From Kofleriaceae bacterium (GTDB lineage Bacteria; Myxococcota_A; Polyangia; Haliangiales; Haliangiaceae), in contig JACKDR010000020.1 in NCBI GenBank assembly GCA_020633495.1, positions 85,910 to 149,909 on the forward strand: a stretch of 64,000 nucleotides of DNA. The letters run 5' to 3'. The position numbers were made by a program, and so were the translations under genes. A model generated the notes under the pieces. That model searched no databases and was not told where the DNA came from. It was given only the letters and a program-made list of their open reading frames with translations. Shown here in pieces: positions 21,224 through 32,426 of this stretch (its first letter is position 1; each line of letters starts with the position of its first letter).

Positions 21224-22369
21224 ATGACGCCCTCGCCCACCCCGCCCGTCGCGGCGCCGCCCCAGCTCCGGCCCGGCGACGGCCTCGTCGTGGTCGCGCT
21301 GTCGGGCGGGGTCGACAGCGCCACCGCCGCCGCGGCGCTGGTGGCCCAGGGCCACCGGGTCGTGGGCATGACGATGCGGCTGTACGACGCCGGCGGCACG
21401 GTCGCCGGCACCGGCCGGTGCTGCGGCCCGCGCGACCTCGACGACGCCCGCGCGGTGTGCCGCCACCTCGGCATCCCGTTCTACGTCATCGACCTCGCCG
21501 ACGACTTCCGCCGCGCCGTGGTCGACGACTTCGTCGAGGCCTACCTCGACGGCGAGACCCCGAACCCGTGCGTGAAGTGCAACCAGCACATCAAGTTCAC
21601 GCCCCTGCTCGAGCGCGCCCGCGCGGTCGGCGCCGACGTCCTGGTCACCGGCCACTACGCCCGCATCGGCCGCGACGCCGGCGGCGCCTGGGGCCTGTAC
21701 CGCGGCGCCGACCCGGCCAAGGACCAGTCGTACTTCCTGTTCTCGATGCCCGCCGACGAGCTGGGCAGCGTGTGGTTCCCGCTGGGCGGCCTGGTCAAGG
21801 ACGAGGTCCGCGCCGCCGCGCGCGACGCCGGGCTGCCCAACGCGGCCAAGGCCGAGTCCCAGGAGATCTGCTTCGTGCCCGACGGCGATCACGCCGGCTT
21901 CGTCGCCCGCGAGGCCCTGGCCCGGGGCCGGGCCCGCCCCGCGGTCGCCGGCGCGATCGTCGACGGCGCCGGCGCGGTGGTCGGTCGCCACGACGGCGTC
22001 CACCGCTTCACCGTCGGGCAGCGCCGCGGCCTCGGCAACCTGCGGCTGGCGCCGGGCACCGATCGCGAGCGGGTCTACGTCACCCGCGTCGACGCCGCGA
22101 CCGGCACCGTCGAGGTCGGCGGCCGCGACGCCGCGCGCCGCGACCACGCCGTGGTCCGCGACGTCCGCTGGCTGGGGCCGGTGGCGACCGGCGCGGTGAC
22201 CGTGCAGCTGCGCCACCGCGGCGCCGCGGTGCCGGCCACCGTCGCCGTCGACGACGGCGGCGCCCGCGCCACGGTGCGGTTCGCGACCCCGCAGATCGCC
22301 GCGCCCGGCCAGGCCGCGGTGTTCTACGACGGCGACCGGGTCGCCGGCGGCGGCTGGATCGCGCGGTAG
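21224..22369 (+). CDS. mnmA: tRNA-specific 2-thiouridylase MnmA
   Basis: A 381-residue enzyme that thiolates wobble U34 of tRNA Glu, Gln and Lys. The PP-loop is ALSGGVDS. The two catalytic cysteines are in NPCVKCN and SQEICFVPDGDH. The tRNA-binding and C-terminal beta-barrel domains (GQRRGLGNL, YVTRVDAATGTVEVGG) are complete. The ATG at 21224 has neither a clear Shine-Dalgarno site nor a TAnnnT hexamer, so its expression signal is unclear. The stop at 22369 abuts the stop of the convergent gene with no space between (TAG then CTA). Confidence 0.95.
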   Translation: MTPSPTPPVAAPPQLRPGDGLVVVALSGGVDSATAAAALVAQGHRVVGMTMRLYDAGGTVAGTGRCCGPRDLDDARAVCRHLGIPFYVIDLADDFRRAVVDDFVEAYLDGETPNPCVKCNQHIKFTPLLERARAVGADVLVTGHYARIGRDAGGAWGLYRGADPAKDQSYFLFSMPADELGSVWFPLGGLVKDEVRAAARDAGLPNAAKAESQEICFVPDGDHAGFVAREALARGRARPAVAGAIVDGAGAVVGRHDGVHRFTVGQRRGLGNLRLAPGTDRERVYVTRVDAATGTVEVGGRDAARRDHAVVRDVRWLGPVATGAVTVQLRHRGAAVPATVAVDDGGARATVRFATPQIAAPGQAAVFYDGDRVAGGGWIAR

Positions 22370-22756
22370 CTACGGGCTGGCGTCGATGATGATCTCGGCG
22401 CCGCCGACGGCGTGGACCCGGCGCCGGTGGGCGACGACCTCGCCGCCCTGCAGGGTCAGCGCGATCGTGGCGTCGAGCTCGGCCTGGGGCACGACCTGGC
22501 GCCAGCGCATGACCCGGGGCCCGTCGGCGCCGGCGTCGCCGTACTCGTGCTCGGCGAAGCCGATCGAGGTGTCGCCGGCCCACAGATCGACGCGGACGTG
22601 GCGGATCCGCGCCGGCTCGTCGCCGAAATCGAGGGCGAACCGGACCTCGGCGCGCTCCTGCCCGGTGCAGGTCTTCTGGGTCACCAGGCCGAGCACGACG
22701 ACCAGCGCCGCGGGCACGATGACCCGGCGGAGGATGTCGGAGCGGGTGATGGCCAC
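22370..22756 (-). CDS. Small membrane-anchored hypothetical protein
   Basis: A 128-residue protein with one hydrophobic segment at about residues 11-26 (RVIVPAALVVVLGLV) and then a beta-rich outside domain (VRFALDFGDEPARIRHVRVDLWAGDTSIG, IALTLQGGEVVAHRR). I recognise no family. The GTG at 22756 has TACGGA 6 nt upstream. It is convergent with mnmA without any gap and divergent from the lipoprotein at 22828. The codon pattern is typical of coding DNA here, so I believe it is real. Confidence 0.65.
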   Translation of the reverse strand: MAITRSDILRRVIVPAALVVVLGLVTQKTCTGQERAEVRFALDFGDEPARIRHVRVDLWAGDTSIGFAEHEYGDAGADGPRVMRWRQVVPQAELDATIALTLQGGEVVAHRRRVHAVGGAEIIIDASP

Positions 22757-22762
22757 GCGCGA

Positions 22763-22818
22763 TCCGTAGCACGGCGACGGCCGAAAAGTGGCGACCCCGT
22801 CGGCCGCGTGCCTACGGT
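22763..22818. promoter_or_regulatory. Divergent candidate -10 elements (TACGGA / TACGGT)
   Basis: TACGGA on the minus strand (22763-22768) ends 6 nt before the GTG at 22756. TACGGT on the plus strand (22813-22818) ends 9 nt before the GTG at 22828. The intergenic region is 71 bp. Confidence 0.38.
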
Positions 22819-22827
22819 CGAGGCACG

Positions 22828-23736
22828 GTGCGCCCCGCCTGGCTCCACACCGCGGCCCTGGCCGCGGGCCTGCTCGCCGCCGCCGCCTCGGCCGGCTGCG
22901 CGGCGCGCGCCACGCCCTATCGCTTCGCCGGTCCCATGACCGGCACCGTCGCGCTCTCGGGCCCGTCGTGGGCCGAGGTGCCCGGCACCGCGACCCGCGG
23001 CCACCCGGCCGCGTCGTTGCCTCCGCGGACCCCCGCGGCGGTCGCGGTGCCCGGCGCCAGCGGGTTCGGTCTCGCCGGTCCCGACGCCCGGGTCGTCACC
23101 GCGGTCCGGGTCGACGGCACGGTCGGCGTCGACCTGGTCGCGGACGACGGAAGCCCCATGATCTCGGGCCTGCGGGCGCCGAACTTCCAGAAGAAGGCCA
23201 AGCCCGGCGTCGCCGTCGTCGAGGTCGGCGCCGCCCACGATCCCGCCGGGCTCCGCGCCCTGGTCGGCGACCGCGACGGCCGCGGCGACGTCGCGTTCGC
23301 GCTCGCCGCCGCGGCGGCGCTGCGCGGGCCGCTGCCCGACGACGTCGCGGCGGTCACCGACGGCCCGGCCCTGGTCGAGGTCGCGCGCGGCCGCGGCGCG
23401 CTGGCGGCGCCGACCGATCCGGACCGCGCGGTGCGCGTGCCCGACGCCGGCGACCTGCTGGTGTTCGATCGCGCCCAGGGGGGCAAGCCGGCGTCGTTGA
23501 TCGCGGTGGTGCTCGGCGTCGACGAGCGCGGCGTGATCGAGATGATGTACCTGGCCGGCGGCGTGATCCGCCGCGGCTTCGTCAGCCCGGCGCACCCGGG
23601 CCGCAAGCGCGACGACGCCGGCCGCATCCTCAACACCAGCATGCGCCACGGCAACGACCAGCCGCCGCGCGGCACCCACTACCTGTCCGGCGAGCTCCTG
23701 GCCGGGGTCGTCGGCGTCGCCGCGCTCGCGCGCTGA
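22828..23736 (+). CDS. Hypothetical lipoprotein
   Basis: A 302-residue predicted lipoprotein with signal peptide and lipobox SAGC. The mature part is mixed alpha/beta: a conserved-looking central segment PGVAVVEVGAAHDPAGLRALVGD, then PDAGDLLVFDRAQGGKPASLIAVVLGVDERGVIEMMYLAGGVIRRG. That segment recalls secreted proteins of the NlpC/CHAP-like kind in which a cell-surface ligand is presented, but no catalytic Cys-His pair is evident. The end, NTSMRHGNDQPPRGTHYLSGELLAG, has no known motif. It lies just upstream of tRNA-Leu. Function unknown. Confidence 0.7.
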   Translation: MRPAWLHTAALAAGLLAAAASAGCAARATPYRFAGPMTGTVALSGPSWAEVPGTATRGHPAASLPPRTPAAVAVPGASGFGLAGPDARVVTAVRVDGTVGVDLVADDGSPMISGLRAPNFQKKAKPGVAVVEVGAAHDPAGLRALVGDRDGRGDVAFALAAAAALRGPLPDDVAAVTDGPALVEVARGRGALAAPTDPDRAVRVPDAGDLLVFDRAQGGKPASLIAVVLGVDERGVIEMMYLAGGVIRRGFVSPAHPGRKRDDAGRILNTSMRHGNDQPPRGTHYLSGELLAGVVGVAALAR

Positions 23737-23789
23737 CGCACGCCGCGGTTGTCGACGCCGCGACCTCCAGGCACGATGAGCGAGCGCCC

Positions 23790-23873
23790 GCCCGGGTGGT
23801 GGAACAGGTAGACACGCGGCACTTAAAATGCTGTGAGCGCAAGCTCGTGCCGGTTCGAGTCCGGCCCTGGGCA
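23790..23873 (+). tRNA. tRNA-Leu, anticodon TAA
   Basis: An 84-nt class II tRNA. The 7-bp acceptor stem is GCCCGGG with CCTGGGC (one G-T pair). The anticodon loop is CTTAAAA with anticodon TAA (reads UUA), and a long variable arm has a GAGC/GCTC stem. The T-arm is GCCGG-TTCGAGT-CCGGC and the discriminator base is A. The 3' CCA is not encoded (CCG follows). It serves what must be the rarest leucine codon in such GC-rich DNA. Confidence 0.95.
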
Positions 23874-23997
23874 CCGACGACGACGATCCGTTTCGACCGA
23901 CGGCTCCAGGAGCGCCGCGCCGCATCGCTCACGCCGAGCGCAGCCGCGAGGGCGGCGTCGAGGCGGCGAGGATCGGTGCGCCCGCGGCCCGCCCGCG

Positions 23998-24875
23998 CTA
24001 CGCGCGGCGCGCGTGATCGGTGACGGCGCCGACGATGTCGCCCCACCGGCGCTTGGGCATGAAGTGGCCCATCTCGGGGAACTCGAGGTAGCGCGAGCCC
24101 GGCACCGCGCGGGCGGTGGCGCGGCCCGCCGCCGGCTTGATCAGCGGATCGCGGCCGCCGTGCACGATCAGCGTCGGGGTCCGGACCCCCTGCAGGCGTC
24201 CGGTCCGGTCGCCGGACGCCCCGATCGCCGCGAAGTGGCGCAGGAAGCCGCGCGGCGACTGGCCGCGCTCGAACGCGACCCGCGCGGTGGCCTGCAGCCG
24301 CGGCAGATCCTCGTCGCCGGCGCCGCCGATCTTCTTGAAGGTCTCGACGGTCTGCGCCGCGGCCTCGTCGGCGGTGCGCGGCCGCGGCCCGAACAGCGCC
24401 GCCAGCGCGCGCGGATCCGACCACGCCAGCCGGACCTTGCCGGGCGTCGACATGATCGACGTCATCGAGCGGATCCGCGCCGGGTGCTCGATCGCCAGGT
24501 GCTGGGCGATCATGCCGCCCATCGACACGCCGACGACGTGGACGCGGTCGAGGCCGAGGTGATCGAGCAGGCCGATGACGTCGCCGGCCATGTCCGACAG
24601 CGTGTACGGCGCCGCCACCGGCAGCGACAGCAGCGAGCGCACGACGATCGGCCCCGGCCGCGGCACCGGCAGGTGGTCGAGCCGGCTCGACAGGCCGATG
24701 TCGCGGTGGTCGAAGCGGATCACCTGGAAGCCCTGGGCGACGAAGCGATCGACCAGCTCGTCGTCCCAGAACACCATCTGCGAGCCGATGCCCATCACCA
24801 GCACCAGCGGATCGCCGGCGCCGCGCACGTCGTAGGCCAGCTCGACCTCGCCGATCGTGGCGCGCTGCACGGTGG

Positions 24876-24879
<4 letters not shown>
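23998..24879 (-). CDS. Alpha/beta hydrolase
   Basis: A 293-residue cytoplasmic alpha/beta-hydrolase-fold protein. The N-terminus has the usual GDPLVLVMGIGSQMVFWDDEL. The nucleophile elbow is GVSMGGM, the acid is in LIVHGGRDPLI, and the catalytic His is in FPEMGHFM. A helical cap lies between. It resembles the general ester/lactone hydrolase branch that often sits in myxobacterial kinase neighbourhoods; the substrate is unknown. The GTG start at 24879 overlaps the stop of the PEGA kinase by 4 bp (GTGA), so the two are probably co-translated. Confidence 0.86.
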
Positions 24880-27116
<2,237 letters not shown>

Positions 27117-27152
27117 GGCCCGGATCGTAGCACGCCTGGGGCCCGGTCCTGG

Positions 27153-29078
27153 CTATTCGTCGATCAGCTCGGAGGCCCGGATCAGCGACGAGCAGACGTG
27201 CTGGACGTAGTCGATCCGGACCGTCCGATCGATGGGCGAGCCGGGCATGCCGCCGAGGCCGTCGGCCCGCGGCGACACGTCGTAGTCGCTGTCGGGGCGG
27301 ATCTGCTGGCGCAGGTTGTAGCGGGCGGCGGCGAGGATCTGGTGCAGGGTCTCGGCGTCGGGGCGGCCGTGGTGGACGCCGAGCAGGTAGGTCGAGATCG
27401 TCGCCTCGGTGCGCGACCCGGCGGGCGTGTTGTTGGGCATGACGAACGGCGTGACGTTGTAGGCGCCGGCGAGATCGGGCTGGGACGGGAAGTCGCCGGG
27501 CTCGGCCTGCTGGTTGCGCAGGAACCGGGCGTAGCCGTCGCAGAAGTCGAGGTACTTGGCCTTCTTGACCGCCGGCCAGATCGCCTCGGACGCGATGCAG
27601 GTCCAGTGCTCCTCGCCGTAGAGGAAGCCGCCGGCGAAGAAGTCGTACCAGCCGACCAGCCAGTCGAGGCCGCGCTCCGCCGACCGCGCGTAGCGATCCT
27701 CGCCGGTGACCGTGTACATGCGCGCCATCGCCAGCGCCGCCTCGCCCGAGTAGTACAGGAGCTGCGACTTGTCGTCGGGGGTCTGGCTGGGCACGTCGTA
27801 GCGGTGGCGCCACGAGCCGTCGGGGCGCTGCAGCATCAGGATCCACGCCGCCAGCCGCCGCGCCATCGGCTCGTAGCGGGCGTCGCCGGTGGCGCGCTGG
27901 TACTCGGCGAGCGCGACCACGGTCAGCGCGCTCGATCCCAGGTCGGCGGTCTTCTGGCCGCGATCGATCACGCACTCGTAGGCCTCGCCGTCGGGCAAGG
28001 TCCCCTGGCAGCCGCCGGCGTCGATCAGCTCGCGGAGGTGATCGAACGCGCGCTCGATGGGCTCGCGCAGGAACTCCTCCTTGGTGATGCGGTAGATCTC
28101 GGCGAGGAAGTAGGTGGTGCCGGCGTGGCGCGGGATGCTGTAGCCGCCGCCGGCCTGGTTGCCGGTCGAGAGATCGGTCTGGTACAGGTAGCGGCCGTTG
28201 GGCTGCATGTGCGCGACCAGGAACCGGGCGCCGGCGAGCGCGGCGGCGCGCAGGTTGGCCTTGGTCGGCTCGGGGCCGGGCGGGACCCCGCGCAAGAGCG
28301 GCAGCGGCGGGCCGTCGCCGCGGGCGTCGACCGGGCGCTCGACGAAGCTGTCGGTGCGGAAGCGGAAGTAGCGGCGCGGCCGCGCCTGCCAGGTCGCCTT
28401 CCAGTCGCGGCCGCCGATGCCGGCGCGCCGCGCCAGGGTCTGCTCGGTCTTCTGCTCGTCGAGGCCGAGCGCGAAGTCGGGGATGGTCGGGAACGGCCGC
28501 TTCTTGGTCAGGACGTTGAGCAGGATCAGCTCGTCGGGCAGCAGCAGGAACTCGCCGTCGTCGACGACCGCGACGCCGATGCCGTCGATGCCGGGGTGGA
28601 TCGGGACGTGCTCGAGCAGCGGGAACCGGCGCTCGAGCGGGCCGCGCCCGACGACGACGTCGACCTTGAGGCGGGCCCGGGTCCGGTCCTCGGCGGTGAG
28701 GCCCTGGAGGCCGGGGTGCTGCTGCAGCAGGCCGGCGGCGCTGGCGACCGCGTCGCGCACCGTCGGGCCGTAGCCGTCGACGCGCCCCTTCATGGCGCCG
28801 TCGAGCCAGACCTGGACGATCACCGGGCCCTGGTGATCGAGGCGGCGCGCCAGCACCGGATCGGCCGAGGCGTCGTCGTCGGGCCGGCCCTCGAACGCGG
28901 CGCGCAGCCGGGCGACCACCGCGGCGCGGGCGTCGCCGGACATCGGCGGCGGCACGTCGATCTTGTAGGCGCCGTAGATCAGGTGGACCAGCAGCAGGAA
29001 CGCCAGGCTCGGCACCGTCCACACCGCGACCAGCGCGGCGAGGTAGCCGCGCGAGCGGCCGGGGGCGGCGGCGCTCAT
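27153..29078 (-). CDS. Membrane-anchored AMMECR1-like / alpha-alpha-barrel protein
   Basis: A 641-residue protein with one N-terminal membrane helix (YLAALVAVWTVPSLAFLLLVHLIYG). Two extracytoplasmic domains follow. The first (about 45-210) has HQGPVIVQVWLDGAMKGRVDGYGPTVRDAV and recalls the AMMECR1 fold. The second (about 260-640) is all-helical with six-hairpin-glycosidase-like repeats: AGARFLVAHMQPNGRYLYQTDL, HAGTTYFLAEIYR, LAAWILMLQRPDGSWRH, LLYYSGEAALAMARMY, RGLDWLVGWYDFFAGGF. The second domain also resembles terpenoid-cyclase or glycosidase barrels; no catalytic acid can be assigned with certainty. The ATG at 29078 overlaps the upstream gene by 4 bp (ATGA). It may act in envelope polysaccharide processing, which is inference. 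Confidence 0.72.
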   Translation of the reverse strand: MSAAAPGRSRGYLAALVAVWTVPSLAFLLLVHLIYGAYKIDVPPPMSGDARAAVVARLRAAFEGRPDDDASADPVLARRLDHQGPVIVQVWLDGAMKGRVDGYGPTVRDAVASAAGLLQQHPGLQGLTAEDRTRARLKVDVVVGRGPLERRFPLLEHVPIHPGIDGIGVAVVDDGEFLLLPDELILLNVLTKKRPFPTIPDFALGLDEQKTEQTLARRAGIGGRDWKATWQARPRRYFRFRTDSFVERPVDARGDGPPLPLLRGVPPGPEPTKANLRAAALAGARFLVAHMQPNGRYLYQTDLSTGNQAGGGYSIPRHAGTTYFLAEIYRITKEEFLREPIERAFDHLRELIDAGGCQGTLPDGEAYECVIDRGQKTADLGSSALTVVALAEYQRATGDARYEPMARRLAAWILMLQRPDGSWRHRYDVPSQTPDDKSQLLYYSGEAALAMARMYTVTGEDRYARSAERGLDWLVGWYDFFAGGFLYGEEHWTCIASEAIWPAVKKAKYLDFCDGYARFLRNQQAEPGDFPSQPDLAGAYNVTPFVMPNNTPAGSRTEATISTYLLGVHHGRPDAETLHQILAAARYNLRQQIRPDSDYDVSPRADGLGGMPGSPIDRTVRIDYVQHVCSSLIRASELIDE

Positions 29079-29629
29079 GCCGCGGCCTGCCGCGGGGTCA
29101 GGCCGAAGGCGCGGCGGCCGCCGCGGCCCAGCAGGTAGCTGAGCTGGAACACCGGCAGCAGGCCGACGATCTCGACGATGATCGCGGCGGCGGCGAGCAT
29201 GCCCGAGGCCGCGGCCTTGCCGAAGGCGCCGTAGACCCCGGACAGGAACGCCGCCGAGGCCAGCAGCAGGCCGAGCAGCACCACGGTCAACAGGATCTGC
29301 AGGGCGGCGCCACCGATCGCCAGCCACCAGGCGCGGCGCGCCCACGGCGTGCCGCGGCCGAGGCGCGCCACCAGGGTGCCGGCGCCCATCAGGAACGCGG
29401 CGACCGGCAGGCCGAGCAGCAGGGTCTGGGCCCAGGCGTGGCGGTTGGGCGCCAGCTTGGTCACGACCACCGCGTAGACCGCGGCGAACACCAGGTCGAG
29501 CGCGACGTAGACGTAGGGACGCGCGTCGCGGCGCGGCCCGGTCGACGGCGGCGCGGCGGGCGCGGCGGCGGCGGGCTTCGACGTCCGGGCGGCGGCGCGC
29601 GTCGCTGGCGGGCGCTTCTTCTTGGCCAT
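29075..29629 (-). CDS. Four-helix membrane protein of unknown function
   Basis: A 184-residue integral membrane protein. A Lys/Ala/Pro-rich cytoplasmic N-terminus (MAKKKRPPATRAAARTSKP) is followed by about four hydrophobic helices (YVYVALDLVFAAVYAVVV, TLLLGLPVAAFLMGAGTLV, LAIGGAALQILLTVVLLG, MLAAAAIIVEIVGLLPVF). No known motif is seen. TATGCT (29638-29643) ends 8 nt before the ATG at 29629. It is coupled by a 4-bp overlap to the barrel protein downstream, so the two probably work together at the membrane. Confidence 0.72.
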   Translation of the reverse strand: MAKKKRPPATRAAARTSKPAAAAPAAPPSTGPRRDARPYVYVALDLVFAAVYAVVVTKLAPNRHAWAQTLLLGLPVAAFLMGAGTLVARLGRGTPWARRAWWLAIGGAALQILLTVVLLGLLLASAAFLSGVYGAFGKAAASGMLAAAAIIVEIVGLLPVFQLSYLLGRGGRRAFGLTPRQAAA

Positions 29630-29708
29630 GGCCCGGCAGCATACCCACAAGGGCCGGGCGCGGCGCGCGCCCGGCCCCGCAGATCGCCCGGGGTCGTGAC
29701 CGCGCTCG

Positions 29709-31775
29709 CTACTGGACGATCACGCGGTAGCTGTTCTGCGCGCCGTTGTAGCCGTAGACCTTGACGGTGCCGCCGGCCGGGACCGTCACCGACTCGCTGT
29801 TGGAGGTGCCCTGGCTGGTCGCGACCTGGGCGCCCGCGGCGTCGTAGGCGGCGACGTCGAGATCGCCGCTGGCGTGGGTGAACTCGACGCGCACGGTGGC
29901 GGCGCTGGTGACCTTCAGCCAGTCCTCGTCGCCGGCGCAGATGCGCAGGTTGTCGACGGTGCCGCTGACCGTGGCCGCGGTGGCGCGGCTGTCGTTGGGC
30001 TCGAGCGCGTCGGTGCAGGTGCCGCCGCCGCCGCCGCCGGCGTCGAGCTCGCAGAACGCGGTGGCCTCGTGGCTGGCCTCGGTGTCGCGGGCGACGTCGC
30101 GCTGGCCGCACGACTCGTCCTCGGTCCACGCCTTCCAGGCGGCGCCGCGGCCGGTGGCGGCGGCGAAGTCGGCCCAGCGCTGGTAGCCGTCGGCCTGGTT
30201 CATGAAGACGGTGGGCGCGACGCACGCCTCGCCGGCGTCGGCCTGCTCCTGGGCGGCGAAGTCCATGACGACGTCGTACATCGTGCTGTTGGTGGAGTTC
30301 CAGCAGCAGGTCTTGGACACCGAGTACTCGAGCTCGGCGAAGACGTAGTCGTCGTCCTTGCGGTAGGCGGCGTCGACCGCGGCGCGGTCCATGCCGAAGC
30401 TGCGCGCCGAGACGTCGTAGAGATCCTCGAAGGCGCGCTCGCGGCGCTCGCGCGCCGAGCACGACGCCGGGTACTGCGACAGGTGGTGGCGGGCGTCGTC
30501 GATCTGGGCCAGCAGCTCGGCCTTCTGCTGGGCCGGCGACACCTGGCCGAGCATCTGGCCGAAGCGCGCCGGGCGCGCCGCGATCCGCGGGTAGTCGGTC
30601 GAGTTGATCCAGTGGGCCTCGTCGGCGTCCATCCAGGTGTTGGTCCAGTAGCCGCCGATGTTCTTGGTGACGCGCCACCGCTTGAGGCCGCCGCCGAGCT
30701 TGGCGTACTCGTCGCCGTCGTAGTTGCTGCCGACGCCGCCGGTGTAGTTCGAGGTGAAGTAGCTCTTCGACGCCACGCCCGACTCGCGCTTGCCCTGGCG
30801 GCGCGGCATCGAGCCCGAGATCGTCGTGACGTCCTTGTTGCCCTCGCCGATGTCGACGACGTCCTTGACCACCAGCGTGTGGCCGATGCCGTTCTTCTGC
30901 CAGCGCTCGATCAGCGTGTCGCCGGGGCGCACCGCCTCGGGGACGATGTTGTAGGTGTTGGCGGAGTCGGCCAGGTTCATCGAGCCCAGGTAGTTGAGCG
31001 CGAGCACCGCGAAGTAGCCGGCGCGCTTGTTGAGGTAGAGCTCGTCGACGTAGGCGCCGAACGGGGTGCCGTCGCCGAGCATCGTCTGGTTGTCCTCGCC
31101 GCCCCACAGCTTGCGGGTGCGCAGCGTGTTGTCGTGCGGCCAGCCGTGCGCGACGTCGGCCGGCGGGGTGGCCGAGTAGTCCTTGTAGGCGATCGCGAAC
31201 TCGGGGGTGCTGGCGTAGCGGCCCGACGAGGTGCGGACGCCGTTGTGGCCGAAGTAGACCCGCTTGCCCGAGCTGTCCTGGGTCTCGAGGAAGAACGGCA
31301 GCTCGTACCAGGACGCGAAGGTGATGCGCAGGAACAGCGCGGTCTCGGCGCACTCGAGCGCCGGCGCCGGCAGCGTCTTGCCCCACGGCGTCGTGACCTC
31401 GACGGTCTCGCCGTAGCCGCTGGTGGTCGGGATCCACCGCAGCGACTCGATCCACTTGCCGTACTTCTCGTCCCAGGTCAGGCCGGAGTCCTCGCCCCAC
31501 GCCAGGCCGGCCTTGCGGGCCGCGGCGGTGTCGGTGTCCTCCCACTTGTTGCGGGCGGTCCACACCTGGGTGCGCGTGGTGTTGGTGTTGACGTAGAGGC
31601 CCTTGCGGTACTCGCTGTCCTCCTTGCCCGGCGGCGGGGTCGGGCTCAGCGGGCCCTCCATGCCCCACTCCTCGTCGGCGCCCGACGGGTCGTCGCTCCC
31701 GGCGCAGGCGGCGAGGCCGGCGGCGGCCAGGGCGAACAGCATCGTGACGGTGGCGAGGCGGACGAGGCGGCGCAT
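29709..31775 (-). CDS. Large lipoprotein with C-terminal PPC-like domain
   Basis: A 688-residue predicted lipoprotein: Arg-rich start, hydrophobic core, lipobox LAAC, then an Asp/Ser/Gly linker. The long central part is unique to me, rich in Trp, Tyr and Asn, with segments such as YKDYSATPPADVAHGWPHDNT and IGHTLVVKDVVDIGEGNKDV, and a likely disulfide-bonded CCWNSTN. After a poly-Gly hinge, the last 90 residues form a PPC-type beta-sandwich (TDALEPNDSRATAATVSG, VEFTHASGDLDVAAYD), known from secreted proteases and adhesins. No peptidase motif is visible. ATG 31775 is chosen because it leads directly into the signal peptide. It is probably a surface or secreted enzyme, but the function is not known. 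Confidence 0.78.
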   Translation of the reverse strand: MRRLVRLATVTMLFALAAAGLAACAGSDDPSGADEEWGMEGPLSPTPPPGKEDSEYRKGLYVNTNTTRTQVWTARNKWEDTDTAAARKAGLAWGEDSGLTWDEKYGKWIESLRWIPTTSGYGETVEVTTPWGKTLPAPALECAETALFLRITFASWYELPFFLETQDSSGKRVYFGHNGVRTSSGRYASTPEFAIAYKDYSATPPADVAHGWPHDNTLRTRKLWGGEDNQTMLGDGTPFGAYVDELYLNKRAGYFAVLALNYLGSMNLADSANTYNIVPEAVRPGDTLIERWQKNGIGHTLVVKDVVDIGEGNKDVTTISGSMPRRQGKRESGVASKSYFTSNYTGGVGSNYDGDEYAKLGGGLKRWRVTKNIGGYWTNTWMDADEAHWINSTDYPRIAARPARFGQMLGQVSPAQQKAELLAQIDDARHHLSQYPASCSARERRERAFEDLYDVSARSFGMDRAAVDAAYRKDDDYVFAELEYSVSKTCCWNSTNSTMYDVVMDFAAQEQADAGEACVAPTVFMNQADGYQRWADFAAATGRGAAWKAWTEDESCGQRDVARDTEASHEATAFCELDAGGGGGGTCTDALEPNDSRATAATVSGTVDNLRICAGDEDWLKVTSAATVRVEFTHASGDLDVAAYDAAGAQVATSQGTSNSESVTVPAGGTVKVYGYNGAQNSYRVIVQ

Positions 31776-31958
31776 GGTCGGGCCACTGAGCGAACCTCGT
31801 GCCAGATCGATCGGCTGTGATGTCGAAGGCTTGTGCGTCGGGCTCCGGTGGACCGCAGGCGCCGGCAACTGAAGTGGTCAGGACCGCGGGCCCCCCTGTC
31901 CGGCTGCCGACCGACATCTTCGACCGACGTCCCGAGACTCGGTCGAGACGCCGGCGCT

Positions 31959-32050
31959 GACCGACGTCTCCGAGACCGCGGGCACGACGCCGGGTCGCCA
32001 GGTCGACCGACGTCTCCGAGACCGCGGGCACGACGCCGGCGCCGGACGAA
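31959..32050. repeat. Two 46-bp direct repeats with GTCTCCGAGAC core
   Basis: Units begin at 31959 and 32005. Both start GACCGACGTCTCCGAGACCG and are identical for about 35 bp before diverging. A degenerate third unit precedes them at about 31921. The 17-bp head matches the 27-bp repeats at 33118 and 33145. GTCTC-C-GAGAC is a dyad. Confidence 0.75.
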
Positions 32051-32081
32051 GGCGGGCCCGGCGATGCGCGGACGGTCGACA

Positions 32082-32269
32082 AGCGCGAGCGCCGGCGGGC
32101 GGGTCCTGTCCCGCGCGGCGGCGACCCGGCCCGCGCTCGGATTGCGGGGCTCCCGGGCGCCGCCACCGCCGGTGGTATCCCCCACCCACCTGCCGACGGT
32201 GATCGTTCGGCTCTCTACGAGCGCGGTCCGTGGCCGCCACCGCGCGGGCCACCCGCCCGCCTCCGGGTC
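32082..32269. repeat. 188-bp inverted repeat, left arm
   Basis: The reverse complement aligns without gaps to 33226-33413. By hand count there are about 23 mismatches, with the outer 33-40 bp at each end of the arm perfectly conserved. The pair encloses the beta-helix gene at 32427-33014. Confidence 0.8.
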
Positions 32270-32400
32270 CTGCGAGCGCGGCTCCACGAGCGCGCTCCGC
32301 GCCGCCACCGGTCGCGCCCGACTCCGGGTCGTGCGAGCGCGGCGCCACTTGCCGGTCCGTGGCCGCCACCGCGCGGTCTCGCGAGCGTGGCGCCGCGGGA
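32215..32400. repeat. Degenerate tandem units of about 60 bp
   Basis: Recurring blocks are CGAGCGCG, GTCCGTGGCCGCCACCGCGC (at about 32227 and 32355) and CTCCGGGTC-TGCGAGCGCGGC (at about 32261 and 32321). The region overlaps the end of the inverted-repeat arm, so these elements seem to be built from shared modules. Confidence 0.5.
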
Positions 32401-32426
32401 CCTCGCGACCAGGCGAACGAGAGCGG

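Larger units (their letters stand above)
31776..32426. other. Gene-free repeat mosaic, left side
   Basis: These 651 bp hold no convincing gene. They contain 46-bp direct repeats, the left arm of a 188-bp inverted repeat, and degenerate tandem units of about 60 bp. The upstream signals of the lipoprotein gene at 31775 should also lie here, but no clear promoter is seen. Confidence 0.6.
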
